Shown here piece by piece: positions 55,905 through 64,000 of a stretch of DNA of 64,000 nucleotides. The stretch is from positions 62,001 to 126,000 of the forward strand of contig SEBV01000012.1 of assembly GCA_004172865.1 (NCBI GenBank). Direction: 5' to 3'. The number at the start of each line of letters is the position of its first letter. Position 1 is the stretch's first letter. The notes under the pieces were generated by a model. The model saw nothing but the letters and a program-made list of their open reading frames with translations, did no database searches and was not told the origin of the DNA. Source of the DNA: Gammaproteobacteria bacterium (GTDB lineage: Bacteria; Pseudomonadota; Gammaproteobacteria; Pseudomonadales; Cellvibrionaceae). The position numbers were made by a program, and so were the translations under genes.

Positions 55905-57428
55905 ATGCTTACCTGGCTCATATTAATACCGTTTATTGGCGGCTTGCTATCCTGGCAAGCTGAGCGTTTTGGCACCAAGGCACCGCGTTGGATTGCCTTA
56001 ATAAGTATGTTTATTTTGTTTGGAGTCACATTACATTTGTGGCTCAAATATGATTATTCCCTCGCTAATTTGGGAGCTGGTCAATCCGTTTGGGCTGAGG
56101 AATTTCAGGTTAACTGGATTCCACGTTTTGGCATTAGCTTTCACTTGGCGTTGGATGGCTTATCCATATTAATGCTGCTTTTGACTGCATTTTTAGGTGT
56201 GCTGGCGGTTATTTGTTCGTGGTCCGAAGTGCAACGTAAAGTAGGTTTTTTCCATTTGAACTTGCTGTGGATTTTGGGTGCGGTTGCTGGTGTATTCCTC
56301 GCGTTAGATATGTTCCTGTTTTTCTTCTTTTGGGAAATGATGCTTATCCCAATGTACTTCCTGATTTCTCTTTGGGGTCACAAATCAGTTGAAGGTAAAA
56401 GCAGGGTAGATGCGGCGACTAAATTCTTTATCTACACCCAATCTTCAGGCTTGCTGCTTCTGTTGGCGATTATCGGCTTGGTGTTTGTGCATTACATGCA
56501 ATCTAACGAGCTGACGTTTGACTACGCAGCGCTTCGCAATACGCAATTAGATCCAAAACTGGAAATGATTTTGATGCTGGGTTTCTTTATTGCATTTGCA
56601 GTGAAATTCCCGATAGTGCCATTTCACTCCTGGCTTCCAGATGCTCACTCCCAGGCACCGACTGCGGGTTCAGTGGACTTGGCAGGTATTCTGTTGAAAA
56701 CCGCCGCTTACGGTATGTTGCGCTTTGCCATTCCATTTTTCCCTCATGCGTCGCAAGAAATTGCACCAATCGCTATGTGGTTGGGTGTTTTAGGGATCAT
56801 CTACGGCGCTTTTGCGGCTTATTCACAGGACGACATTAAGCGTTTGATTGCCTACACCTCAATCTCACACATGGGTTTTGTATTGATTGGTATTTATTCT
56901 TTCAATCAAATCGCGATGCAGGGTGTAGTAGTGCAAATGCTGGCACACGGTATTTCAGCTGCTGGTCTGTTTATTATTTCCGGTCAACTTTACGAGCGTT
57001 TGAAAACTCGCGATCTTAATAAGATGGGTGGATTATCGTCACGCTTGGCAGGCATCCCACCAATCGCTATGTTTTTCGCGGCCGCCTCATTAGGTCTTCC
57101 AGGTTTAGGTAACTTTGTGGGTGAATTCCTGATTCTTTTGGGAACGTTTAAAGTTAATCAAACGGTGACTCTATTTGCGACCTCTGGTTTGGTGCTCGGC
57201 GCAGTGTATTCATTGATCATGATTCAGCGTTCATTGCATGGTCCCGCTCAAAGTAATGAACCTTTGGCAGGCATCAATGCACGTGAGTTGGTAATGATGT
57301 TGAGCCTGATATTTATTCTGGTTTGGTTGGGCTTATACCCTCAACCTGTGTTAGATACATCGGCAGCAGTTATGAACAGTATCGAACAATTAATAACTAC
57401 TTCTCAAAGTATTCCTGCTGCGCAGTGA
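55905..57428 (+). CDS. nuoM: NADH-quinone oxidoreductase subunit M
   Basis: FFFFWEMMLIPMYFLISLWG; KFPIVPFHSWLPDAHSQAPTAGSVDLAGILLKTAAYG. Confidence 0.97.
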   Translation: MLTWLILIPFIGGLLSWQAERFGTKAPRWIALISMFILFGVTLHLWLKYDYSLANLGAGQSVWAEEFQVNWIPRFGISFHLALDGLSILMLLLTAFLGVLAVICSWSEVQRKVGFFHLNLLWILGAVAGVFLALDMFLFFFFWEMMLIPMYFLISLWGHKSVEGKSRVDAATKFFIYTQSSGLLLLLAIIGLVFVHYMQSNELTFDYAALRNTQLDPKLEMILMLGFFIAFAVKFPIVPFHSWLPDAHSQAPTAGSVDLAGILLKTAAYGMLRFAIPFFPHASQEIAPIAMWLGVLGIIYGAFAAYSQDDIKRLIAYTSISHMGFVLIGIYSFNQIAMQGVVVQMLAHGISAAGLFIISGQLYERLKTRDLNKMGGLSSRLAGIPPIAMFFAAASLGLPGLGNFVGEFLILLGTFKVNQTVTLFATSGLVLGAVYSLIMIQRSLHGPAQSNEPLAGINARELVMMLSLIFILVWLGLYPQPVLDTSAAVMNSIEQLITTSQSIPAAQ

Positions 57429-57435
57429 GGTTGTA

Positions 57436-58935
57436 ATGACACTAACTTTAGACAATTTTGAGGCGCTTTTGCCTTTACTGATTACCGCCGCGACAACAGT
57501 GTTTGTCATGCTGGCAATCGCTATTAAACGCAATCATTGGTGGAATGCGACTGTTACAGTTGCTGGTTTGAATATCGCACTTTTATCGACTGTTTATGTT
57601 GCGTTTAAACCCTACTTTTTTCCTGAAAGCGTTTCACTTATACCGCAAACCATAACGCCTTTATTTGTGGTTGATGGTTATTCCTTGTTCTTCTCTGCGT
57701 TGATTTTAATTTCTGCATTGGGCGCTACGACTTTAACGAATGCGTACATTGAATCTTTTAAACGCAATCGCGAAGAAATTTATTTGTTAATTACCATCGC
57801 AACGGCGGGCGGGATAGTGTTGGCTTATTCACATCACATGGCATCGCTGTTTATCGGTTTGGAAATGATGTCAGTTGCGCTCTACGGCATGGTTGCTTAT
57901 ACCTATGATCGCGCCCGTTCGCTAGAAGCAGCCATTAAATATATGGTCCTTTCCGCAACAGCTTCTGCCGCAATGTTATTTGGTATCGCACTTATTTATG
58001 CGCAAATCGGTTCGCTCGCATTTGCAGAGATCGGTGCAAAAGTAACGCAAGAGCCGAGCTTATTAGTTGTTGTAGGCGGAATGTTATTAGTGATTGGTTT
58101 GTTCTTCAAATTATCACTTGCACCATTTCACTTGTGGACACCAGACGTATATGAAGGTGCTCCAGCGCCCGTGGGTGCCTTCCTAGCCACAGCGGCGAAA
58201 GTGGCCGTTTTTGCAGTGCTGGCGCGGTTTGCAATTCTCGAATCCAAAAATGTTTTAGCGTCATTACCTTTCGTATTAACAATGATTGCAGTTGCCTGTA
58301 TTTCTATGCTGGTTGGTAATTTACTGGCGTTGAAGCAAAACAATATCAAACGTATGCTGGGCTATTCATCCATCGCGCATTTTGGTTATTTGTTGCTTTT
58401 AGTTTTAGTGGGTGGGCCGAAATTCGGCATTGAAGGTTTTGCAGTTTACCTTGCAATTTATGTAATGACTTCGCTGGTAGCATTTGGTGTTGTAACGCTT
58501 ATGTCTCATGCCGATAGCAAGCGCGATGCTGATTTGCTGAATGACTATCGCGGTCTGTTTTGGCGTCGTCCTTATTTAGCGTCCATCTTTACCTTGGCGT
58601 TATTTTCGCTCGCAGGTATTCCATTGACTGCAGGATTTATCGGTAAATTCTACGTTGTAACTGCTGCTGTAGGCGCGGGTCCAGTGGGTTGGATCGGTTT
58701 GATTTTTGTGGTGCTTGGTTCGTCCATAGGTATTTATTTTTATCTTCGCACAATCATCAGTTTGTTCCTGGCCAAGAAGCATATGCATCGTTTCGACGCA
58801 GAATTCAACTGGGGTCAACGCACTGGCGGGATCATGGTTTTAGGTGCTGCAGCATTTATTTTAATCATAGGTATTGTGCCGAATCCGCTTATGTTCCTTG
58901 CGCAGATAACACAATTGATTTGGGTTGCACCTTAG
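57436..58935 (+). CDS. nuoN: NADH-quinone oxidoreductase subunit N
   Basis: FKLSLAPFHLWTPDVYEGAPAPVGAFLATAAKVAVFAVLARF. Confidence 0.97.
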   Translation: MTLTLDNFEALLPLLITAATTVFVMLAIAIKRNHWWNATVTVAGLNIALLSTVYVAFKPYFFPESVSLIPQTITPLFVVDGYSLFFSALILISALGATTLTNAYIESFKRNREEIYLLITIATAGGIVLAYSHHMASLFIGLEMMSVALYGMVAYTYDRARSLEAAIKYMVLSATASAAMLFGIALIYAQIGSLAFAEIGAKVTQEPSLLVVVGGMLLVIGLFFKLSLAPFHLWTPDVYEGAPAPVGAFLATAAKVAVFAVLARFAILESKNVLASLPFVLTMIAVACISMLVGNLLALKQNNIKRMLGYSSIAHFGYLLLLVLVGGPKFGIEGFAVYLAIYVMTSLVAFGVVTLMSHADSKRDADLLNDYRGLFWRRPYLASIFTLALFSLAGIPLTAGFIGKFYVVTAAVGAGPVGWIGLIFVVLGSSIGIYFYLRTIISLFLAKKHMHRFDAEFNWGQRTGGIMVLGAAAFILIIGIVPNPLMFLAQITQLIWVAP

Positions 58936-58958
58936 TTATAGCTAGGAAGTTTATTCGA

Positions 58959-58983
58959 AATGCCGACCTTGTGTCGGCATTTT
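58959..58983 (+). terminator. Rho-independent terminator of nuo operon
   Basis: AATGCCGAC-CTTGT-GTCGGCATTTTATT. Confidence 0.7.
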
Positions 58984-59039
58984 ATTAATTGAAAATATTA
59001 AATATCTAACTGCGCATCGCGGTTACTTTGGAGGTTGTT

Positions 59040-59657
59040 GTGGAAATTGCATGTCTCGATTTAGAAGGTGTTTTGGTTCCGGAAATTTGGATTGAATTTG
59101 CGAAAGTAACGGGAATTGAATCACTAAAAGCAACCACGCGTGATATTCCTGACTACGATGTTTTAATGAAGCAACGTATTCGCATCCTGGAAGAAAACAA
59201 TCTTGGCTTAAAAGAAATTCAGGATGTTATTGCAACCTTAAAACCTTTAGACGGTGCCGTTGAATTTGTGGATTGGTTGCGTGAGCGTTTCCAGGTAATT
59301 ATTTTGTCAGATACTTTCTATGAATTTTCACAGCCATTAATGCGGCAGTTGGGCTTTCCAACTCTACTTTGCCATCGTTTAAATGTTGATGAGCGGAATA
59401 GAGTAGTGGGTTACACCTTGCGTCAAAAAGACCCAAAGCGTCAGTCTGTATTGGCCCTTAAGACACTCTACTATCGCATTATTGCAGCTGGCGATTCATA
59501 CAATGACACCACCATGTTAGGTGAAGCTGATCAAGGCATTTTGTTTCACGCACCACAAAATGTAATTGATCAATTTCCACAATTCCCTGCTGTTCATACT
59601 TATGAAGATTTGAAAAAAGAATTTATCAAAGCTAGCAATCGTGAATTAACTTTATAA
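59040..59657 (+). CDS. thrH: Phosphoserine phosphatase/homoserine phosphotransferase bifunctional protein ThrH
   Basis: (V/M)EIACLDLEGVLVPEIWIEFAKVTGI with GTG start at 59040; AAGDSYNDTTML HAD motif. Confidence 0.95.
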   Translation: MEIACLDLEGVLVPEIWIEFAKVTGIESLKATTRDIPDYDVLMKQRIRILEENNLGLKEIQDVIATLKPLDGAVEFVDWLRERFQVIILSDTFYEFSQPLMRQLGFPTLLCHRLNVDERNRVVGYTLRQKDPKRQSVLALKTLYYRIIAAGDSYNDTTMLGEADQGILFHAPQNVIDQFPQFPAVHTYEDLKKEFIKASNRELTL

Positions 59658-59713
59658 GTTATCTAAGATTGATAAAAAGTTTAATAAAATAAATTCAATA
59701 AAATAGATGTAGT

Positions 59714-59746
59714 AAAAAGGCAGAAGTGAAAACTTCTGCCTTTTTT
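59714..59746. terminator. Bidirectional Rho-independent terminator
   Basis: AAAAAGGCAGAAGT-GAAA-ACTTCTGCCTTTTTT. Confidence 0.9.
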
Positions 59747-59771
59747 ATTTTTGAATAATGACTCTCAACAA

Positions 59772-60524
59772 TTAATACAAATTACTTCTGAAAAATCCAA
59801 GCGCAGTTTGGTAGCCCCACAACTGTAATTCAGCATCGTATCGGTCACCCTCATCGCGCATAAATGCGTGTACGCCATTTACCTCATGCCATTCAAATTT
59901 TACATTTGCATTCACCAAGGTTTTATAAACGATAGCGCGCCCCTCAGGCGGAACATGAGGATCTTGTTTGCCCCAAACCATTTGCAACTCACCGCGAATT
60001 TCTATTGTACGAGTGCGGCTATCATTGCCCGGTTGCGATGGAGTGACACCTGAGTGAATATCCGTTGCATAAAAACAACTGGTTGCAGAAATAGCAGGGT
60101 TAATCGCTGCTCGATAAGCCAGCCCACCACCCAAACAAAAACCCATGGCACCGATGTTACCTGAGTAATAGGGTAGGGTTTTAGCGTACTCGATCATGCT
60201 TTGGGTGTCACTATCGTGGGCCTCCAAATATTTTGCAACTTTATCCGCATTGCCTTTATCTCGCCCTGCGTCGTCATATCCCAACACCGTCCCAATGGGA
60301 TTTAGTTCGTGAAATACTTCAGGAACAATAACAATAAAACCGTGACCAGCCAAAATTTGTGCACTGCGACGAATAGGTGAAGTTTGCTGAAAAATTTCGG
60401 AATACAGCAGTATGGCAGGATATTTTTTTTCAGCCTTAACGCCATCTTCTTTTGGGCGATAAACATAACAACGCATAGTGCCGGTGGGTGTCTCTAAATC
60501 TACTTGATGGTTTTGAATTAACAT
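59772..60524 (-). CDS. Dienelactone hydrolase family protein
   Basis: YPAILLYSEIFQQTSPIRRSAQILAGHGFIVIVPEVFHE; IGAMGFCLGGGLAYRAA. Confidence 0.92.
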   Translation of the reverse strand: MLIQNHQVDLETPTGTMRCYVYRPKEDGVKAEKKYPAILLYSEIFQQTSPIRRSAQILAGHGFIVIVPEVFHELNPIGTVLGYDDAGRDKGNADKVAKYLEAHDSDTQSMIEYAKTLPYYSGNIGAMGFCLGGGLAYRAAINPAISATSCFYATDIHSGVTPSQPGNDSRTRTIEIRGELQMVWGKQDPHVPPEGRAIVYKTLVNANVKFEWHEVNGVHAFMRDEGDRYDAELQLWGYQTALGFFRSNLY

Positions 60525-60978
60525 AACTTACATTCTCTTAATAAATCAGTTTAGTTTATGTAAACCGGAAAATAATTAACGGACTTTTCTAATTTAATTG
60601 GCGCATAAAATTGAATTCTATCTAACTTTGCCAAAATTTTGTCATTTTTATTACGATTTTTAAAAAATTAAACGTAAGCATTTAATTAAAACGACAGCCG
60701 TTTGTCTAAGTTGTTTGAAAATCAATACTTGCCAAGCATCGAATAGAGACGTTCATCACGAAAAACAAAACTGAATTACAACTGCACAATCAACCGCATA
60801 AATTTTGCTAACGCATAAAAATTAAACGGTATGCCTGTTTACGTCACACGATTTTAAATGCAAATTAGAAGGGCACTCTTAGATGCCAATCGAGTAATCA
60901 ATTCATTGCAAATATCAGTGTACTTGAATGCTGTTTGTAAAAACCAATTTTTAATTCTTGAATATTAAGGAAACTCCT

Positions 60979-61713
60979 ATGTCTACTTTATTGCAAAAAA
61001 TCGCTACACAACAAGCTAAACTTGAAAACAATGTTCTCTGTCAACATCTCGTACATCGTAGAGATAGTTCAGCTGCCGCTTATAGTTTTCTACCTCACAT
61101 GACTTTTTTCATTTTGGGTTTTCGCGATATTTTAGAAGAAGCTAGAATTAAAAATCCAAAATCTGATGTAGAGCTAGCTCTTAATGCTCATTGCGATGAA
61201 GATTCAGGGCATTGGCTTTGGTTCATAGAAGATCTGAAAACATTAAATATGGATGTTAATTATTGGGGCGGTGACATGTCATCAATCTTAAAAATGCTCT
61301 GGTCTCCTGAAAGTTATCCGGTTCGTGAATTGGTCTATAGAATAACAAATCACATAAGAACGAGTAAAACTGCAGAAGAAAAAATGATAATAGTTGATTG
61401 TATGGAAAGTACATTTTCTGTTTTTATTAACAGCTTAAACGTTATTACACACAGGAATGGTTTTTACAATAAACTAAAATTTTTTGGTAGCGAACATTTT
61501 GATGCCGAATCTAATCATGCCTCTGGAAATTGGTTGGAGGGAGAAAAACAGCACGATGATGATCACTCTCATTATTCAAATATTCAGCTGTTTAGGTTGA
61601 GTCATATGAGCTTTGTTATTGATGATATTTTCAACGGGTTTGATCAGGTCTTTAACTACTGGTATAACACTATGCAAAATGCAATGCCAAATGACGTGGG
61701 TATTGCAATATAA
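60979..61713 (+). CDS. Haem-oxygenase-like fold protein (putative iron-containing/diiron redox enzyme)
   Basis: Helical protein with two carboxylate/His motifs, NAHCDEDSGHWLWFIEDL and GSEHFDAESNHASG; family assignment tentative. Confidence 0.5.
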   Translation: MSTLLQKIATQQAKLENNVLCQHLVHRRDSSAAAYSFLPHMTFFILGFRDILEEARIKNPKSDVELALNAHCDEDSGHWLWFIEDLKTLNMDVNYWGGDMSSILKMLWSPESYPVRELVYRITNHIRTSKTAEEKMIIVDCMESTFSVFINSLNVITHRNGFYNKLKFFGSEHFDAESNHASGNWLEGEKQHDDDHSHYSNIQLFRLSHMSFVIDDIFNGFDQVFNYWYNTMQNAMPNDVGIAI

Positions 61714-61726
61714 TTTTCTTAAATAC

Positions 61727-61757
61727 AAAAACTATGTTCCTTCGAACATAGTTTTTA
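61727..61757. terminator. Bidirectional Rho-independent terminator overlapping kinase stop codon
   Basis: AAAAACTATGTTC-CTTC-GAACATAGTTTTTA. Confidence 0.85.
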
Positions 61758-63542
61758 TACAAGATATAAATTTAGCTTATTTTCTATTTCCGTAAACATT
61801 GCCGGCTTTCTTAAATAATCTGTTGCTCCTACAGCCATTGCAGCTGCCACATCTTCATCAAATGCGAAAGCGCTATACACAACAATTGGAATATTGTTGC
61901 TTTTTTGACGGAAATATTTTATTAAATCAAACCCATTCACGTCGGGCAATTGCATATCTGTGAGAATCAAATCTATATTGTTCTCATCATATGATTTTTT
62001 AGCGACGTTCCCATTTTCTGCTAAAACACAGTTGTAACCTGCTTGTGTTAAGAGAGTTGAAACAGTTTTTAAGTTAAGTTCGTGATCGTCAATCACCAAT
62101 AAATTAAATTTTCTTTCCTCGCTTATTCTATTCGTACTTAATTGTGTTGGTGTGTTGACTGAAAAATTGGATTCATTTGTTACGGCTGCTGGGATTTTGC
62201 AAGTAAACGTTGCCCCGTTACTTAACTCACTAATAACGGAAATGTTGCCTTGCATGAGCGTGACAAGCTGTTCAACAATAGCTAATCCAAGTCCAACTCC
62301 TTCATTTTGAGTGTGCTTTTGTTCGAAGCGGAGAAATAATTGATCAATAATATTTGAAGGTATACCGATACCATTATCACTTACACAAATGTCGATAGAG
62401 TTACTAGGGTAGTCGTATGTTAATTTAAATTTAATACAATCGCCTTTGCTGTATTTAATAGCATTATCAATTAGATTGAAAATAATTTGCTGTATTTTTC
62501 CTTTATCACCCACAACCATTGGTGGCATATCGGATTCTGAGCTACAGATAATTTGGATATCACTTTTGTTATGCCGTCTATAATGGCTATTTATTTCGGT
62601 TACAACGCTTTGCAACGTAAAATCCTCTTGCTCAACAATTACTGTTCCTGATTCGAGCTTCGATAAATTGAGTACATTATTAATGATTCTGCGAAGCTTT
62701 TGACTGGAATCTGCTATGTCGTGACAGTATTCTTTTTGCTCACTATTTAAATTTGTTTTCAAAAGCAAATCATTAAGACCAATAATCCCTGTCAGTGGTG
62801 TTCTTATTTCATGACTAACATTTGCCAAAAATATCGACTTAACTTTGGTAAGGTGTTCTGCTTTTTCCAATGCCGCAGCAAGATCTTTTTCTACTTTTTC
62901 ACGCTTTTTTATTTCATTTAAAAGATGGTCAGATCTATCGGTGTGATATTTACTTAGAATACTTGGTAGTAACGCGGCAAACCCTACAGAGTAAATTAAT
63001 ACGAGACCAAAACCAAAAATAGCAAATTGGGGATCGGGTCTCAAAAAAGGATAGTCTAAAAAGTGAATTCCATTTAGTAGTAACAGTATTGCGAAACTGT
63101 TTCCAAATTGTGTTCCAGTATGCCGATATTTTATTAATTTATTCAGCGCGAAAAAAATTTGTGGTGCAGCTACACCCAAAGCTACGGGTATGGCGATGTA
63201 AGTAAAATTATTACTCGTTGCATATATCGTAAGGCTGGCGACAATTCCAGTAAGATAAATAATGCCAAACGGTTTAAATTTGAATGGCATTGAAGATGTT
63301 TCGGCTAATAATGAACAGGCATAATAAGCTACAACAATATAAGTAGGAAATGTCAGTAAGCTTCCCAAAACTGAGTCAGCAACAATCCCCTGCAGAATGA
63401 AATTTAAAGTGGTTAGCAGCCAAAGAATTACTAGTTTTTTATAGGTGGTTGTCCTGTATGCCAGCCAGAACTGTATGGCAAAGGCTAAGTTTATAACTAG
63501 CGATATAATATAAACCAGTAAGAGTATTGATAAGGTAGTCAC
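61755..63542 (-). CDS. Hybrid sensor histidine kinase (polytopic N-terminus, HisKA, HATPase, receiver)
   Basis: SHEIRTPLTGIIGLNDLLLKTNL H-box; DNGIGIPSNIIDQLFLRFEQ; receiver LVIDDHELNLKTVSTLL...LILTDMQLPDVNGFDLIKYF. Confidence 0.93.
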   Translation of the reverse strand: MTTLSILLLVYIISLVINLAFAIQFWLAYRTTTYKKLVILWLLTTLNFILQGIVADSVLGSLLTFPTYIVVAYYACSLLAETSSMPFKFKPFGIIYLTGIVASLTIYATSNNFTYIAIPVALGVAAPQIFFALNKLIKYRHTGTQFGNSFAILLLLNGIHFLDYPFLRPDPQFAIFGFGLVLIYSVGFAALLPSILSKYHTDRSDHLLNEIKKREKVEKDLAAALEKAEHLTKVKSIFLANVSHEIRTPLTGIIGLNDLLLKTNLNSEQKEYCHDIADSSQKLRRIINNVLNLSKLESGTVIVEQEDFTLQSVVTEINSHYRRHNKSDIQIICSSESDMPPMVVGDKGKIQQIIFNLIDNAIKYSKGDCIKFKLTYDYPSNSIDICVSDNGIGIPSNIIDQLFLRFEQKHTQNEGVGLGLAIVEQLVTLMQGNISVISELSNGATFTCKIPAAVTNESNFSVNTPTQLSTNRISEERKFNLLVIDDHELNLKTVSTLLTQAGYNCVLAENGNVAKKSYDENNIDLILTDMQLPDVNGFDLIKYFRQKSNNIPIVVYSAFAFDEDVAAAMAVGATDYLRKPAMFTEIENKLNLYLV

Positions 63543-63624
63543 GATGTATATCCTAAATATCTAATCTTGAGTGCTGCATATAAAACTCACTGAAAGTATA
63601 AAATTTTATTTGTTAGATGAGCTT

Positions 63625-63978
63625 TTAATTGATCAATCTATTCAATTCATCCAGATTTAACGGCTTATCAATAAACCCTACAAACCCCTTTTGTAGCAGT
63701 TGCTTTTTCTCACTGCCTAAAGGTCTACTCGTAAGCCCGATAATAACGGCTGAAAAACTCTCTTGTTTTATGATTTCTGCTACCGCTTGTTCGCCGCCCA
63801 TCACTGGCATATGTAAATCCATCAGTATCAAGTCATAGGTTTTTTTTCGGCATAGTTCAATTGCCTCTTGGCCATTTGCCGCGAGGTCGACTTGATGTTG
63901 ATTCGATAGAAGTTTGTAAGCTATTTTTTGATGGATGGCATCATCTTCAACAACTAAGATGCTTAAGTTATTGTCCAA
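63625..63978 (-). CDS. Stand-alone CheY-like response regulator receiver protein
   Basis: ILVVEDDAIHQKIAYKLL...DLILMDLHMPVMGGEQAVAEI; no output domain. Confidence 0.9.
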   Translation of the reverse strand: MDNNLSILVVEDDAIHQKIAYKLLSNQHQVDLAANGQEAIELCRKKTYDLILMDLHMPVMGGEQAVAEIIKQESFSAVIIGLTSRPLGSEKKQLLQKGFVGFIDKPLNLDELNRLIN

Positions 63979-64000
63979 TGAAACGGCTGTTATAAGTTTC

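Noticed and set aside
44906-58818. Many 60-190 aa minus-strand ORFs under the nuo genes
   Set aside because: Antisense to well-supported nuo coding sequence; no recognisable domains.
1-64000. CRISPR array, prophage, transposon, toxin-antitoxin or restriction/defence system
   Set aside because: No regularly spaced repeats, transposase, integrase, phage structural or nuclease/methylase defence genes were recognised in any frame.

Overview
This 64 kb window is mostly chromosomal core, probably from a Cellvibrio-like gammaproteobacterium. That placement is an inference from gene content and gene order; no search was run. I saw no prophage, IS element, CRISPR array or recognisable defence island. 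Main blocks, left to right: the 3' end of rimO; a DUF748/AsmA-like protein; a GNAT protein and an isolated type IV pilin-like protein; an ExbB-ExbD-X cassette whose third protein has a TonB-like N-terminal anchor but a C-terminal domain that does not look like TonB; a divergent oxidoreductase/LysR pair; ppnP; tRNA-Asn; an overlapping truC-rsuA-rsmC-like RNA-modification cluster; folD; a modular secreted pectate lyase next to a periplasmic two-propeller GGDEF sensor; tRNA-Pro/Arg/His; a flavin reductase; gpsA-DUF4389-sixA-hydrolase-DUF4892; folE; prmB; two secreted carbohydrate-esterase-like proteins; aroC; an MFS transporter and a nitrilase; pgm; csiV; mfd; sthA; a PilZ protein; lolC-lolD-lolE; a [4Fe-4S]-type cysH; a complete 13-gene nuoA-N operon with nuoCD fused; thrH; a dienelactone hydrolase; a haem-oxygenase-like (putative diiron) protein; and a hybrid histidine kinase with a stand-alone receiver. 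The best candidates for under-described biology are the ExbB/ExbD/X cassette (3720-6184), the propeller-GGDEF/pectate lyase pair (13113-17929), and the haem-oxygenase-like protein convergent with the hybrid kinase (60979-63978).
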